From the NCBI GenBank assembly GCA_903925955.1, contig CAIYHO010000117.1, forward strand, positions 1 to 32,889: a stretch of 32,889 bases of DNA, in the 5' to 3' direction. Source of the DNA: an uncultured Chloroflexota bacterium (GTDB lineage: Bacteria > Chloroflexota > Limnocylindria > Limnocylindrales > CSP1-4). Made by a program: the position numbers and the translations under genes. Below, one piece after another: positions 24,631 through 32,356 of the stretch (positions are counted from its first letter, which is position 1; each line of letters opens with the position of its first letter). The notes beneath the pieces were generated by a model, which did no database searches, was not told the DNA's origin, and worked only from the letters and a program-made list of their open reading frames with translations.

Positions 24631-24707
24631 CGGGGCGTGGCGCAGCCTGGTAGCGCACCTGAATGGGGTTCAGGAGGCCGAGCGTTCGAATCGCTCCGCC
24701 CCGACCA
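24631..24707 (+). tRNA. tRNA-Pro (anticodon GGG), CCA encoded
   Basis: A full cloverleaf folds by hand. Acceptor CGGGGCG pairs perfectly with CGCCCCG; the D stem is GCGC/GCGC; the anticodon stem CCTGA/TCAGG encloses ATGGGGT, giving anticodon GGG; the variable loop is 5 nt; the T stem GAGCG/CGCTC encloses TTCGAAT. The discriminator is A, followed by genomically encoded CCA. It reads CCC and CCU proline codons. It lies about 48 bp after der and is followed by a terminator. Confidence 0.97.
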
Positions 24708-24726
24708 CTCTCGCACGTACGAATGA

Positions 24727-24759
24727 GGCCCTCCGGTCACCCGGGGGGTCTTTCGTTTT
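24727..24759 (+). terminator. Intrinsic terminator after tRNA-Pro
   Basis: GGCCCTCCGG, loop TCAC, then CCGGGGGGTC forms a 10-bp stem with G-U pairs, followed directly by TTTCGTTTT. It closes the der/tRNA end of the housekeeping block. Confidence 0.85.
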
Positions 24760-24846
24760 GCACCGCAGCCGCGCAGTGATCAGCGCGCCCGGGACCACCC
24801 CTTGACCGAGGCTGCACAATTGGGCACCCGCGGGAGGCGCTGACGC

Positions 24847-24866
24847 GCGGCCTGCCCCTAGGCCGC
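24847..24866 (+). other. Leader hairpin upstream of the repeat protein gene
   Basis: Perfect 7-bp stem GCGGCCT/AGGCCGC around a 6-nt loop, without a T tract, in the otherwise empty stretch between the tRNA terminator and the next gene. Could be an mRNA leader element or chance in GC-rich DNA. Confidence 0.4.
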
Positions 24867-24924
24867 CGGGACAGCGACCCGAGCCCGCGGCCGGTGCAGG
24901 GTGCGTCCCCTGTGCCCACCGTCT

Positions 24925-24930
24925 CGGAGG
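24925..24930 (+). promoter_or_regulatory. Shine-Dalgarno deciding the start of the repeat protein
   Basis: CGGAGG, 8 nt before the ATG at 24939. It selects that ATG over the ORF-track start at 24894 and places a basic RTRRS leader near the N-terminus. Confidence 0.7.
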
Positions 24931-24938
24931 GCTCTGTC

Positions 24939-26033
24939 ATGGCCATCGAACCCGTCTCCCCGCGCACCCGCCGCTCGCTGCTAGCCGCAGCGCTTGCGGC
25001 AGGCGCCGCAACCGTCGTATCGGCGATTGGGCGGCCGCTGGCTGCGCAAGCCGCTGACGGTGAAACCGTGGTTGTGGGCGGCGAGTACACCGCCAGCTCG
25101 GTGACCTTCTTTGATACCGGCGCCACCGGCCAGACCGCCTTGTGGGGCGCCAGCACCAACAGCGTGGGCGTTCGCGGCGCCAGCACCTCAGGCATTGGCA
25201 TTCACGGCGTCAGCACGTCAGGGTATGGCGTCTTCGGCTCCAATCTCGCTGCCGATCGGGCAGGGGTTCTTGGCCAGGCGCAGGGCAACAGCACTGGCGT
25301 CCTGGGCTACTCGGGTGCGGCGTTGGTGCCGGCCGCATCACCCCTGACCGGCGTCTACGGATACGCCGATCAGGATGGCGGTGCGGTTGGGGTCAAAGGC
25401 GTGAGCCTGGGCGCCGATGGCATCGGCGTGCAAGGCGTCAGCGCCTCGTTCCTTGGCGTCTATGGCGTCAGCACGTCAAGCAGCGGCGTCTACGGCAAGA
25501 GCACCTCAGGCATCGGCGCCATGGGCGAAAGCGTCTCGAGCAACGGCGTCTATGGCTACAGCGGGGCCACTGATCAGGCTGCGGTTCTCGGGCGGGCAGC
25601 TGGCGACAGCACCGGCATCCACGGCCACTCCGGCGTTAGTGAGCCAACGACGGCTCCCGCCAACACAGGCGTCTATGGCTACGCCGCGCAGGACGCCACG
25701 GCGGTTGGCGTGCGGGGCGAGTCGATGGCAGGCACCGGGGTGCGTGCGACGGCTACCACCGGCACCGCGCTCGACGTCGCGGGCAAGGCCAGGTTCAGCC
25801 GCAGCGGCAAGGCGCTGATCGCGAAGACCAAGACCTATGTGGACATCACGGTGGCGGGCGGTCTCACCGCCAGCAGCGTGGTCCACGCCACCCTCCAGAC
25901 GTACCGCGCAGGTGTCGCCATCGCCGCGGTCCGGCTCAACTACCCGGTTGCCGGCAAGGCGCGGATCTACCTCACGAAGGTTGCCTCCACGACCGCGGCC
26001 ACGGCCGTCGGCTGGTTCGTCGCTGAGTACTGA
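24939..26033 (+). CDS. Exported repeat protein with Tat-like leader and G-V-x-G super-repeats
   Basis: 364 residues, family not recognised. The leader reads PRTRRSLLAAALAAGAATVVSA with a likely signal-peptidase site near AAQAAD, so the protein is probably exported, perhaps by Tat. Residues about 60-275 consist of 10-residue units of the form x-G-V-Y-G-x-S-T-S-x; five fit in strict register (IGVQGVSASF to NGVYGYSGAT). These sit inside two copies of a 106-residue super-repeat. Regular Gly/Val spacing suggests a beta-solenoid or trimeric beta-fibre (inference). The C-terminal about 85 residues (GKARFSRSGKALI..., ending VGWFVAEY) form a separate domain rich in small beta residues. It may be a surface or fibre protein; no catalytic motif is seen. 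Confidence 0.8.
   Translation: MAIEPVSPRTRRSLLAAALAAGAATVVSAIGRPLAAQAADGETVVVGGEYTASSVTFFDTGATGQTALWGASTNSVGVRGASTSGIGIHGVSTSGYGVFGSNLAADRAGVLGQAQGNSTGVLGYSGAALVPAASPLTGVYGYADQDGGAVGVKGVSLGADGIGVQGVSASFLGVYGVSTSSSGVYGKSTSGIGAMGESVSSNGVYGYSGATDQAAVLGRAAGDSTGIHGHSGVSEPTTAPANTGVYGYAAQDATAVGVRGESMAGTGVRATATTGTALDVAGKARFSRSGKALIAKTKTYVDITVAGGLTASSVVHATLQTYRAGVAIAAVRLNYPVAGKARIYLTKVASTTAATAVGWFVAEY
25140..25775 (+). repeat. Two-copy 318-bp in-frame super-repeat
   Basis: Copy 1 at 25140-25457 and copy 2 at 25458-25775 align without gaps at an offset of exactly 318 bp over about 90 codons (e.g. ADRAGVLG against TDQAAVLG; TGVYGYADQD against TGVYGYAAQD). Alignment slips by two residues near the end. 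Within each copy a 30-bp (10-residue) sub-repeat is visible. Confidence 0.8.
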
Positions 26034-26134
26034 GCCAATCGGCCTCTCGGGGGTGGTGATCCGTCAGTACGGGCTTGCCGCAGAGGCGAACCCACGGCCC
26101 CCGTCGCCTGGAGCCACTCGCGTCATTCGTGGCG

Positions 26135-26140
26135 CATACT
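26135..26140 (+). promoter_or_regulatory. Candidate -10 box (CATACT) upstream of the lipoprotein gene
   Basis: GGCGCATACTGCG in the 130-bp gap after the repeat protein. Implied leader about 18 nt; no -35 match. Confidence 0.3.
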
Positions 26141-26164
26141 GCGGGCCCCTGACCGGTGATTGAT

Positions 26165-26803
26165 ATGAGGGATCTCGTGGACCGTCGTTTGCTCGGGCTA
26201 CTGGTGGTGGCCCTGACCGTTGTCGCGTGCGGCTCATCCGGCACGTCATCGGCCACCGGGGCCGCCAGTCCAGCGGCGACAGGTGCTGCCTCAAACGCCC
26301 CAAGCGCCACGGGCACGGCAGCTGCAACCGCTGGCTCGGCCGCAACACCCGTGCCAACCGCCACCGCTCTCGCCACTCCCACGCCCACCGCCGCTGCGCA
26401 ACAGTCAATCGAAGCCTTGATCACGGCGCCGCACCCAAAGACCCCGGCGGCAGAGGTCGTCGCCAAGATGACCGCGGCCTTGGCCATTGACCCAACAGGG
26501 GGTGGCTTTATCAGTACCAAAGCCATCATTGGTGACCCAGTGCCGGGCGTGCGTGCCGTAGGGAAGTTCCAGATTGGGTTTGTCAATTGGTGTCAGCCGC
26601 CGCCAACTGCCACCATGGACGGGGACTTCTACCGGGAGATGGCCTGCGAGAACATCATCGGGCGGCTCTTCAAGGCGTATGCGAAGACCGGCATCCCCGA
26701 GTTCTTCGAGGCGGCGCTCGCCATGTACAACTTCTCCGCGAGCGTCCTGCCGGCCACCAATGTCGCCGGCATGGACAAGTATCTCAAGGAGTTGATCCTC
26801 TGA
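26165..26803 (+). CDS. Small lipoprotein of unknown function
   Basis: 212 residues, not recognised. A type II signal peptide (MRDLVDRRLLGLLVVALTVVAC) carries a lipobox VVAC with the lipidated Cys at residue 21-22. A disordered Ala/Ser/Thr/Pro tether of about 60 residues follows. A folded domain of about 130 residues begins near QQSIEALI and contains KTPAAEVVAKM, FISTKAIIGDP, IGFVNWCQPP and FSASVLPATN. Two cysteines in that domain (NWCQ, MACEN) could form a disulfide. Starts at 26156 (GTG) and 26177 (GTG) are also possible; the ATG gives the best signal-peptide length. Confidence 0.7.
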   Translation: MRDLVDRRLLGLLVVALTVVACGSSGTSSATGAASPAATGAASNAPSATGTAAATAGSAATPVPTATALATPTPTAAAQQSIEALITAPHPKTPAAEVVAKMTAALAIDPTGGGFISTKAIIGDPVPGVRAVGKFQIGFVNWCQPPPTATMDGDFYREMACENIIGRLFKAYAKTGIPEFFEAALAMYNFSASVLPATNVAGMDKYLKELIL

Positions 26804-26829
26804 GGAGCGGCCGGACGAGCGACATCACT

Positions 26830-26857
26830 CAGCCCCCGGAGTTGCCTCCGGGGGCTG
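26830..26857. terminator. Hairpin between convergent genes, probable terminator
   Basis: A perfect 12-bp stem (CAGCCCCCGGAG / CTCCGGGGGCTG) around TTGC, 27 nt after the lipoprotein stop and 27 nt before the minus-strand stop. Only a short T-poor tail (ATTCGT) follows on the plus strand, so it may serve both directions. Confidence 0.7.
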
Positions 26858-26883
26858 ATTCGTAACTGGCGCGGAGCGTGCGG

Positions 26884-29232
26884 CTACTTGAGGACGACGA
26901 ACGCGTCCACGGCGATCTTGCCGCTCACGATGACAATCTTGAGTTTGTGAATGCCGGCGCCGGTGTTGGCCGTGTAGACCAGGCGTCTGCTTTGGATCGT
27001 TGAGCTCTTCAGATTGAACGTTCCCTTGAGGACGCCGTCGAGATAGACCTTGATCTTCCCGCTTGTGGCAGTCCGGTACGAGACAAAGCCAACCGACCTG
27101 CCTGCGAATGTGAAGGTCGCCGTGGCTCCAACCTTGCTGGACACCTTGGCGCTGCCGCCGGAGTAGCCGCTCCCGCTGAGGGTTGACCACGTGCCCGTGT
27201 ATGCCACCGATGAGGTCTGCTGGGTGACGACGGGCGCAAGCGGCAGACTCAGCGCTGGCGCACTGGTGTTGCCGAAGACGTCAAGGGCCGTGGCCTGGTA
27301 CTGATATCGCGCGACATAATCCCCTGCTGCAGGGGGCGCCGTGAGCCAGGAATGCAGCATCGTCATCGTCCTCGTGGAGGACAGTCCCACATGGCGATAT
27401 GTGGCACACGCGGCAAGCGTGCACCGGGCGAGGTCGACGGTCTGGACGCCGCTACCGGCATCTGCGGCCGTCCAGCGAACCCGCACCGGGACAAACAATG
27501 GCGTGAGGGTTGAGTTGGCAATCAGCTCCTGCGTTGGCGCAGACACCGTTGGCGCCACCAGCTCGTAGACAAGTCGCGAGACCGTTGTGCGCCAATCGCC
27601 ACCGGCGGTGACGGCCTCTGTGTTCTGCCACACGGCCCATGGCGCGAGAGGGTCGGCAGCAACACCAACGTAGTCGCCCCAGCGGCCGGATGGCGTCGTA
27701 TACGTTGCGCTGCTGGTGTCGATGACTGCTTCGCCTGAGAGTCCGCTTCCGCTGGTCCAGACCGCCGCCCGGGTTGAGACGTATTCGCTGGCCGACGATC
27801 GAGTCCAAACGATGAACACGTGGTTGTCGCCCGAGATGCCCACGCCTGGCATGTACTGGTCAATGGAGTCCTGCTCAAAGAGAAGCTCATCCTGATAGAC
27901 GGGTGAGCTGCCCGACACGTCAAAGTGATCAACGCGAACCGCGAGGTTCCATGTTGAGTACGCGTCGTACGAGACGGGGAACGTCGAGACAAACCACAGC
28001 TGGCCGTTCCGGACCACGGCATCAATGACGCCATGCATCACGGCGCGGTCGATCGTGGCAGGAACCCCCGGCTGACGGGGCTGCACATCTGCGGGGGCAA
28101 GCGGGTCCCATGCCGGGAAGAGCCCCAAACTGCTGAACGACGAGATGGTTGGGGACGAAGCGTCACCCGTGACGGTCCCGTGGATGATGTCGTCGGCGTC
28201 GTTGGTGGCGATCAGGTTGACCGTGGTGGTGGCGGTCAGGTTGTTGGCAGGACGGATCGTCCAGACGGAGTCCCAGCGTGAGAATGTGGCGGCAGAGATG
28301 CCGCCAGCAAGAACAGCCGCCCATGGCACCACCCAGATTGCTGCGCCGCGAGTGGCGTAGCTGGGGACGACACCATCGATGTCGAACAGGTTGGCTGAGA
28401 GCACGATCTTGTCGCTCGATGTCCCGATGTCGGGGAAGTCGTTGAGCACAAGGTGGTAGCTCGACGTCACCCAGACGGTGGTGCTCCATGCCATCACAGA
28501 CCACGACCCGGTTGGGTCGGACGTGTCCGACACCGCGAGGTTGATGTACGCCTCGCTCATCGAGTCCGTGTAGCTCTGTACGCTGGCGATCCAACGGCCG
28601 TGGAGCGCGTCGTACAGCATGCGAGGGTCGGATGCGTACTGGGCGGCGGGGATCACAAACAGCGACGAGAGCGGCATCTCCAGCAGTTGGACACCGGTGC
28701 GGTTTGTAACGCGGATTGCCTGATTGGTCACCTGCACCACATGTGAAGGACCAACCGCAATCCACGGGTCCGGCGGCGAGATGGTGTGATCTGACTCGAT
28801 GCCGTTCCAGGAGGGGTTCGATGCCGGTCTGGGCACGTAGGGGACAGCGGGGCTGGGAGCCAGCATCCCTGTACTGCCCAGCGGGCGTGCAGCCTGGATG
28901 CTCCCGCCGCGAGCCGACCCAACGTGTTGAGCAGAGCGGGGAAGCTGGAGAAGTGGCGCGACGTGGGTGGGGCGAGCAACCTGCGGTGCGGCTGCCGCAA
29001 CGCTCGCCTGCACCCGAGTCTGCCGGGCAGGCGTCACTGTCCTGGTTTCGGCAGGGCGGGCACCTGCTACGTCGGCGGACAGGGCGCTGGAGGGTGACTG
29101 GGTGCGACTGACCGCAGCGATGGGCATTGGACCCACGAGCGCGGCCATGAGCGCAAGCCCCGTCAGCATGGGCGCAAGGCGCCTTCTTGGCGTCCGCCCA
29201 CGGACGTCTTCGACTAGGTGCGGTCCGTGCAT
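26884..29232 (-). CDS. Large secreted beta-propeller-like protein with C-terminal jelly-roll-like domain
   Basis: 782 residues. Signal peptide: basic RTPRRRLAP then LTGLALMAALVGPMPIAAV. A Pro/Ala/Arg-rich region (about 45-150) precedes a large beta domain (about 160-540) with ISPPDPWIAVGPSHVVQVTN, SDPRMLYDALHGRWIASVQ, DTSDPTGSWSV and LNDFPDIGTSSDKIVLS; this pattern resembles a widespread uncharacterised propeller/sialidase-like family (PPDTNGAVGP..., DPRVLYD). An Ig-like domain with two Cys (LARCTLAACA) follows. The last about 105 residues (YTGTWSTLSGSGYSGGSAKV to IAVDAFVVLK) resemble the carbohydrate-binding-like jelly roll common in actinobacterial and Chloroflexota secreted proteins. The ORF track carries the frame to 31062, but that part is antisense to the FAD/GcvT gene. 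GGGAGGA 6 nt before the ATG fixes the start. Role, perhaps glycan binding, is unproven. Confidence 0.82.
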   Translation of the reverse strand: MHGPHLVEDVRGRTPRRRLAPMLTGLALMAALVGPMPIAAVSRTQSPSSALSADVAGARPAETRTVTPARQTRVQASVAAAAPQVARPTHVAPLLQLPRSAQHVGSARGGSIQAARPLGSTGMLAPSPAVPYVPRPASNPSWNGIESDHTISPPDPWIAVGPSHVVQVTNQAIRVTNRTGVQLLEMPLSSLFVIPAAQYASDPRMLYDALHGRWIASVQSYTDSMSEAYINLAVSDTSDPTGSWSVMAWSTTVWVTSSYHLVLNDFPDIGTSSDKIVLSANLFDIDGVVPSYATRGAAIWVVPWAAVLAGGISAATFSRWDSVWTIRPANNLTATTTVNLIATNDADDIIHGTVTGDASSPTISSFSSLGLFPAWDPLAPADVQPRQPGVPATIDRAVMHGVIDAVVRNGQLWFVSTFPVSYDAYSTWNLAVRVDHFDVSGSSPVYQDELLFEQDSIDQYMPGVGISGDNHVFIVWTRSSASEYVSTRAAVWTSGSGLSGEAVIDTSSATYTTPSGRWGDYVGVAADPLAPWAVWQNTEAVTAGGDWRTTVSRLVYELVAPTVSAPTQELIANSTLTPLFVPVRVRWTAADAGSGVQTVDLARCTLAACATYRHVGLSSTRTMTMLHSWLTAPPAAGDYVARYQYQATALDVFGNTSAPALSLPLAPVVTQQTSSVAYTGTWSTLSGSGYSGGSAKVSSKVGATATFTFAGRSVGFVSYRTATSGKIKVYLDGVLKGTFNLKSSTIQSRRLVYTANTGAGIHKLKIVIVSGKIAVDAFVVLK

Positions 29233-29238
29233 GGACTG

Positions 29239-29245
29239 TCCTCCC
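29239..29245 (-). promoter_or_regulatory. Shine-Dalgarno for the propeller-like protein
   Basis: GGGAGGA on the minus strand, 6 nt before the ATG. It decides the start and removes the spurious antisense N-terminal extension. Confidence 0.75.
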
Positions 29246-29282
29246 GCTGGGGCGGCCAGATGGGCACACCCGATAGGTGCCG

Positions 29283-29288
29283 ATCCTA
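29283..29288 (-). promoter_or_regulatory. Candidate promoter for the propeller-like protein
   Basis: Minus-strand TAGGAT, with TTGCAT 16 bp upstream as a weak -35. Implied leader is about 44 nt. Lies in the 219-bp divergent intergenic region. Confidence 0.45.
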
Positions 29289-29397
29289 GACGGCTTGACG
29301 CCAGATGCAATGGCCAATTCGTTGGTCGCAACCCCAGATATGCGTGGGCGGCCAGCGCTCCTGCGCAGGTGGGCCGCAGAGGCCCCGTCACCGGGGC

Positions 29398-29403
29398 TAG
29401 CAT
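29398..29403 (+). promoter_or_regulatory. Candidate -10 box (TAGCAT) for the FAD/GcvT gene
   Basis: GGCTAGCATCGG, nearly identical in context to the efp box. A small hairpin GCCCCG-TCAC-CGGGGC ends just before it. Leader would be about 42 nt. Confidence 0.4.
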
Positions 29404-29440
29404 CGGTGGCACCCCGGCCCAACTGGGCCGCTGACACCAC

Positions 29441-29446
29441 AGGAGG
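29441..29446 (+). promoter_or_regulatory. Shine-Dalgarno for the FAD/GcvT gene
   Basis: AGGAGG, 5 nt before the GTG at 29452: a strong match that fixes the start. Confidence 0.8.
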
Positions 29447-29451
29447 TATCT

Positions 29452-31929
29452 GTGACGGAGTCCCGCGCCGCGACCGCGCACGCGCTCCCAGCCCGCGCAC
29501 GTGCCGTGATCATCGGCGGCGGTGTCATCGGCGCCAGCATTGCGTACCACCTGGGCAAGCTTGGCTGGAAGGATGTTGTGCTGCTGGAGCGCCGGCAGCT
29601 CACTGGCGGCACCACGTGGCACGCGGCAGGGCTGATCACCTGCGCGGGCATGACCAGCGAAACCACACTGTGGATGTCGCGCTACACCCGTGACCTCTGC
29701 GCGTCGCTTGAGGCCGAGACGGGGCAGGCCACCGGCTTCCGCCCAGTTGGCCATCTGCACCTGGCCACCGACGAAGAGCGTCTCCACACGCTTCGGCGCG
29801 AGCAGGCGTTTGTCCGCCAGTTTGGCGTGGTCAACGAGGAGCTCAGCGCCAAGGAACTCGAGCGCCACTGGCCGTCCGCGCGGACGGACGATGTGCTGGC
29901 CGCCTTCTACGTGCCCGATGACGGGCGCGTGAACCCGGCCGATCTCACCATGGCGTATGCCAAGGGTGCCCGCCAGCACGGCGTGCAGATTGTTGAGCAC
30001 TGCGCCGTGACCGGGATCACGCAGGCCAACGGGCGCGTCACGGGCGTCCTCACGGAGGACGGTCCCATCGGGACCGACATCGTGATCAATGCGGCCGGGA
30101 TGTGGGGCCGCGAAGTTGGCGCCATGGCGGGTGCGTCGGTCCCGCTCCAGGCCACGGAGCACTACTACCTCATCACGGACACGGTGGACTGGGCGCACCC
30201 GGATCTGCCGGTGGTGGAAGACCCCAGCCTCTACGCCTACTACCGCGAAGAGGGTGGGGGCATCCTCGTTGGCCTCTTTGAGCCGGTTGCCGGCCCCTGG
30301 GCGCTGGACGGGGTGCCAAAGGAAGTGGAGTTTGCAAGCCTCGCGCCTGACTGGGACCGGATTGGCCCCTACATCGACGCAGCGCTTGGCCGCTTCCCGT
30401 CCCTGCGCAACGCCGGCGTCCGCACGATGTTCTGCGGTCCGGAGAGCTTCACGCCGGACGTCCACATGCAGCTGGGCGAGTCCCCGGAGGTCCGCGGCCT
30501 GTTTGTGGCGGCCGGGATGAACTCCATCGGCGTGCTCATGAGCGGTGGCGTTGGCTCGGTCATGGCAAACCTTGTTGCCGATGGGGCAGTGGACATCGAC
30601 ATCACCGGGATGCAGGTGTCGCGGACCCAGACCTACGAGACCAGCCGAAGCTTCCGCGCCGACCGCGCCGTGGAGCAGCTGGGCCGGCTCTACGCCAAGG
30701 GCGTGATGCCCGGCTGGCAGCCATCCACAGCCCGGAACGTCCGCCGGTCCGTGGTGCACGACCGTCTCGCCTCGTACGGGGCGCACTTCGCGCCGTCGGC
30801 CGGCTACGAGGTTGCCGAGTGGTTTGACCCCGAGGGAACACATCCGGCCGTTGTCCCGGGCTGGCACCGGGATGGGACCTGGCCGCTCCGGGCTGCCGAA
30901 CACCGCGCCGTCCGCGAGGGCGTGGGCCTGCTGGACATGTCCATGATGGCCAAGGTCCTTGTCCAGGGCCGCGATGCGCTGGCCGTGCTCAACCGCGTCT
31001 GCACGTCGGATGTCGATGTGCCCATAGGGCGGCTGGTCTACACCCAGTGGTGCAACGAGCACGGCGGGATTGAGGCAGACCTGACGGTCACCAGGATCGC
31101 CGAGCAGCAGTTCATGGTGGTGGCATCAGACATCATCCAGCGCAAGCTCATCCCGTGGATGGCGCGCTACACGCATGACGGCGAGCACGTTGCCGCCACC
31201 GATGTCACCTCGGGCATCACGCTCCTGCAGGTGCAGGGTCCGCGGTCTCGCGATCTGCTTGCCGGGCTGACCAGCGCCGACATGTCAAACGAGGCATTCC
31301 CGTACCTGACCGCCCGCGAGATCGACCTTGGCTACGCCCGCTGCACCGCCATGCGCGTCACCTATCTGGGCGAGCTTGGCTGGGAGCTCCACGTTCCGGC
31401 GGACCAGGCGCTCACGGTCTACGACACGCTGATGGAGGCCGGGGCGCCCTTCGGGCTTCGCAACGTTGGCCTCAAGGCGCTGAGCAGCCTTCGCTTTGAG
31501 AAGGCCTATCGGGACTTTGGCACCGATATCGACAACACGGACCTCCCCATGGATGTTGGGCTTGGGTTCACCATTGCCTGGGAGAAGCCCGGCGGCTTCA
31601 TCGGCCGTGACGCCTTGGTGGCTGCGCGCAAGCCCGGGCCGCCCACCAAGCGGCTGGTCCAGGTGCTCATGGAGGACCCGGAGCCGCTCCTGTTCCACGG
31701 CGAGCCGGTCTGGCGCAACGGCAAGCGTGTCGGCCATCTTCGCGCCGCCGCCTACGGGCACACGCTTGGTGGTGCCGTGGGGCTGGCGATGATGGCGGAT
31801 CCGGCCGGGCTCCCGGCCGAGGCCGTTGACGGCAGCGGGTACGAGGTAGACGTGGCCGGGGTTCGGTACCCGGCACGCGTGTCCGTGAAGCCCATGTATG
31901 ACCCCAACCGCAGCCGCATCCTCGCCTGA
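29452..31929 (+). CDS. FAD-dependent dimethylglycine/sarcosine dehydrogenase-like protein with GcvT domain
   Basis: 825 residues. The N-terminal FAD domain has VIIGGGVIGASIAYHLG (dinucleotide motif, residues about 18-34), LLERRQLTGGTTWHAAGL with His57, equivalent to the histidine that binds FAD covalently in DMGDH and sarcosine dehydrogenase, and GRVNPADL. The catalytic domain extends to about 370; MNSIGVLMSGGVG is a family segment. Residues about 430-825 form the GcvT/aminomethyltransferase folate domain (GLLDMSMMAKVLV, ADLTVTR, GPRSRDLL, YLGELGWELHVP). The family oxidises N-methyl groups and passes one-carbon units to tetrahydrofolate; exact substrate (dimethylglycine, sarcosine or other) cannot be read. 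The pyruvate dehydrogenase phosphatase regulatory subunit is a related non-enzyme. It is followed 14 nt later by a small gene likely co-transcribed. Confidence 0.9.
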   Translation: MTESRAATAHALPARARAVIIGGGVIGASIAYHLGKLGWKDVVLLERRQLTGGTTWHAAGLITCAGMTSETTLWMSRYTRDLCASLEAETGQATGFRPVGHLHLATDEERLHTLRREQAFVRQFGVVNEELSAKELERHWPSARTDDVLAAFYVPDDGRVNPADLTMAYAKGARQHGVQIVEHCAVTGITQANGRVTGVLTEDGPIGTDIVINAAGMWGREVGAMAGASVPLQATEHYYLITDTVDWAHPDLPVVEDPSLYAYYREEGGGILVGLFEPVAGPWALDGVPKEVEFASLAPDWDRIGPYIDAALGRFPSLRNAGVRTMFCGPESFTPDVHMQLGESPEVRGLFVAAGMNSIGVLMSGGVGSVMANLVADGAVDIDITGMQVSRTQTYETSRSFRADRAVEQLGRLYAKGVMPGWQPSTARNVRRSVVHDRLASYGAHFAPSAGYEVAEWFDPEGTHPAVVPGWHRDGTWPLRAAEHRAVREGVGLLDMSMMAKVLVQGRDALAVLNRVCTSDVDVPIGRLVYTQWCNEHGGIEADLTVTRIAEQQFMVVASDIIQRKLIPWMARYTHDGEHVAATDVTSGITLLQVQGPRSRDLLAGLTSADMSNEAFPYLTAREIDLGYARCTAMRVTYLGELGWELHVPADQALTVYDTLMEAGAPFGLRNVGLKALSSLRFEKAYRDFGTDIDNTDLPMDVGLGFTIAWEKPGGFIGRDALVAARKPGPPTKRLVQVLMEDPEPLLFHGEPVWRNGKRVGHLRAAAYGHTLGGAVGLAMMADPAGLPAEAVDGSGYEVDVAGVRYPARVSVKPMYDPNRSRILA

Positions 31930-31943
31930 GCAGGAGGTCCCGC

Positions 31944-32303
31944 ATGTCCCAGCCCGTTGAGATCCAATACCTCTACAGAACCCGTTGGGGCGCACACGAC
32001 GAGTTCATCGAGCTCTTCAAGCGCAACCACTGGCCCATCCTGCGCGAGCAGCTGGCCGCGGGCCGCTACACGGCCGTCCGGATGACCACGGCGCGCTTCC
32101 ACGCGCAGGGTCCGCAGTCGTGGGACATCATGGTGTCCATCACGTACCGGGACTGGGCAGCCGTTGAGGCGCACAGCGAAGGGGCCATCGCCGAGCGGCT
32201 CTACCCAGACCAGGACCTGTTCAAGGCGGAGGAGCGCCACCGCTTCGAGCTGCTTGAGGACCACTGGGACGTGGTGCTCTCGGAGGTCCCGCTCCCGGCC
32301 TGA
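31944..32303 (+). CDS. Small protein, possible dimeric alpha/beta-barrel fold, of unknown function
   Basis: 119 residues, no confident family. The sequence alternates beta-like and helical segments (VEIQYLYRTRWGAHDEFIELFKRNHWPIL; AVRMTTARF; WDIMVSITYRDWAAVEAHSEG), in the style of NIPSNAP/ABM-type ferredoxin-like proteins. It is rich in Trp, His and Glu. AGGAGG lies 6 nt before the ATG and only 14 nt separate it from the FAD/GcvT gene, so co-expression is likely; a helper role in the same N-methyl metabolism is my inference. Confidence 0.75.
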   Translation: MSQPVEIQYLYRTRWGAHDEFIELFKRNHWPILREQLAAGRYTAVRMTTARFHAQGPQSWDIMVSITYRDWAAVEAHSEGAIAERLYPDQDLFKAEERHRFELLEDHWDVVLSEVPLPA

Positions 32304-32309
32304 CCCCGC

Positions 32310-32355
32310 GGCGGGCCTGTGCAGTGCGCGCCGGTGCACCGGAGGCATGCCCGCC
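32310..32355. terminator. Possible bidirectional terminator between convergent genes
   Basis: Outer arms GGCGGGC (32310-32316) and GCCCGCC (32349-32355) enclose the palindrome CCGGTGCACCGG. It occupies the 53-bp gap between the two stops. No T tract, so weak. Confidence 0.35.
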
Positions 32356-32356
32356 G

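Noticed and set aside
25140-25775. CRISPR array in the periodic region
   Set aside because: The 30-bp periodicity is in frame, coding and degenerate, with no unique spacers.
29233-29451. Glycine riboswitch before the FAD/GcvT gene
   Set aside because: I looked for the conserved core of glycine aptamers in the 219-bp gap and saw only a small GC hairpin and a -10-like box.
29233-31062. N-terminal extension of the minus-strand ORF to 1392 residues
   Set aside because: This part lies antisense to the well-supported FAD/GcvT gene, and the strong SD plus signal peptide at 29232 mark the true start.
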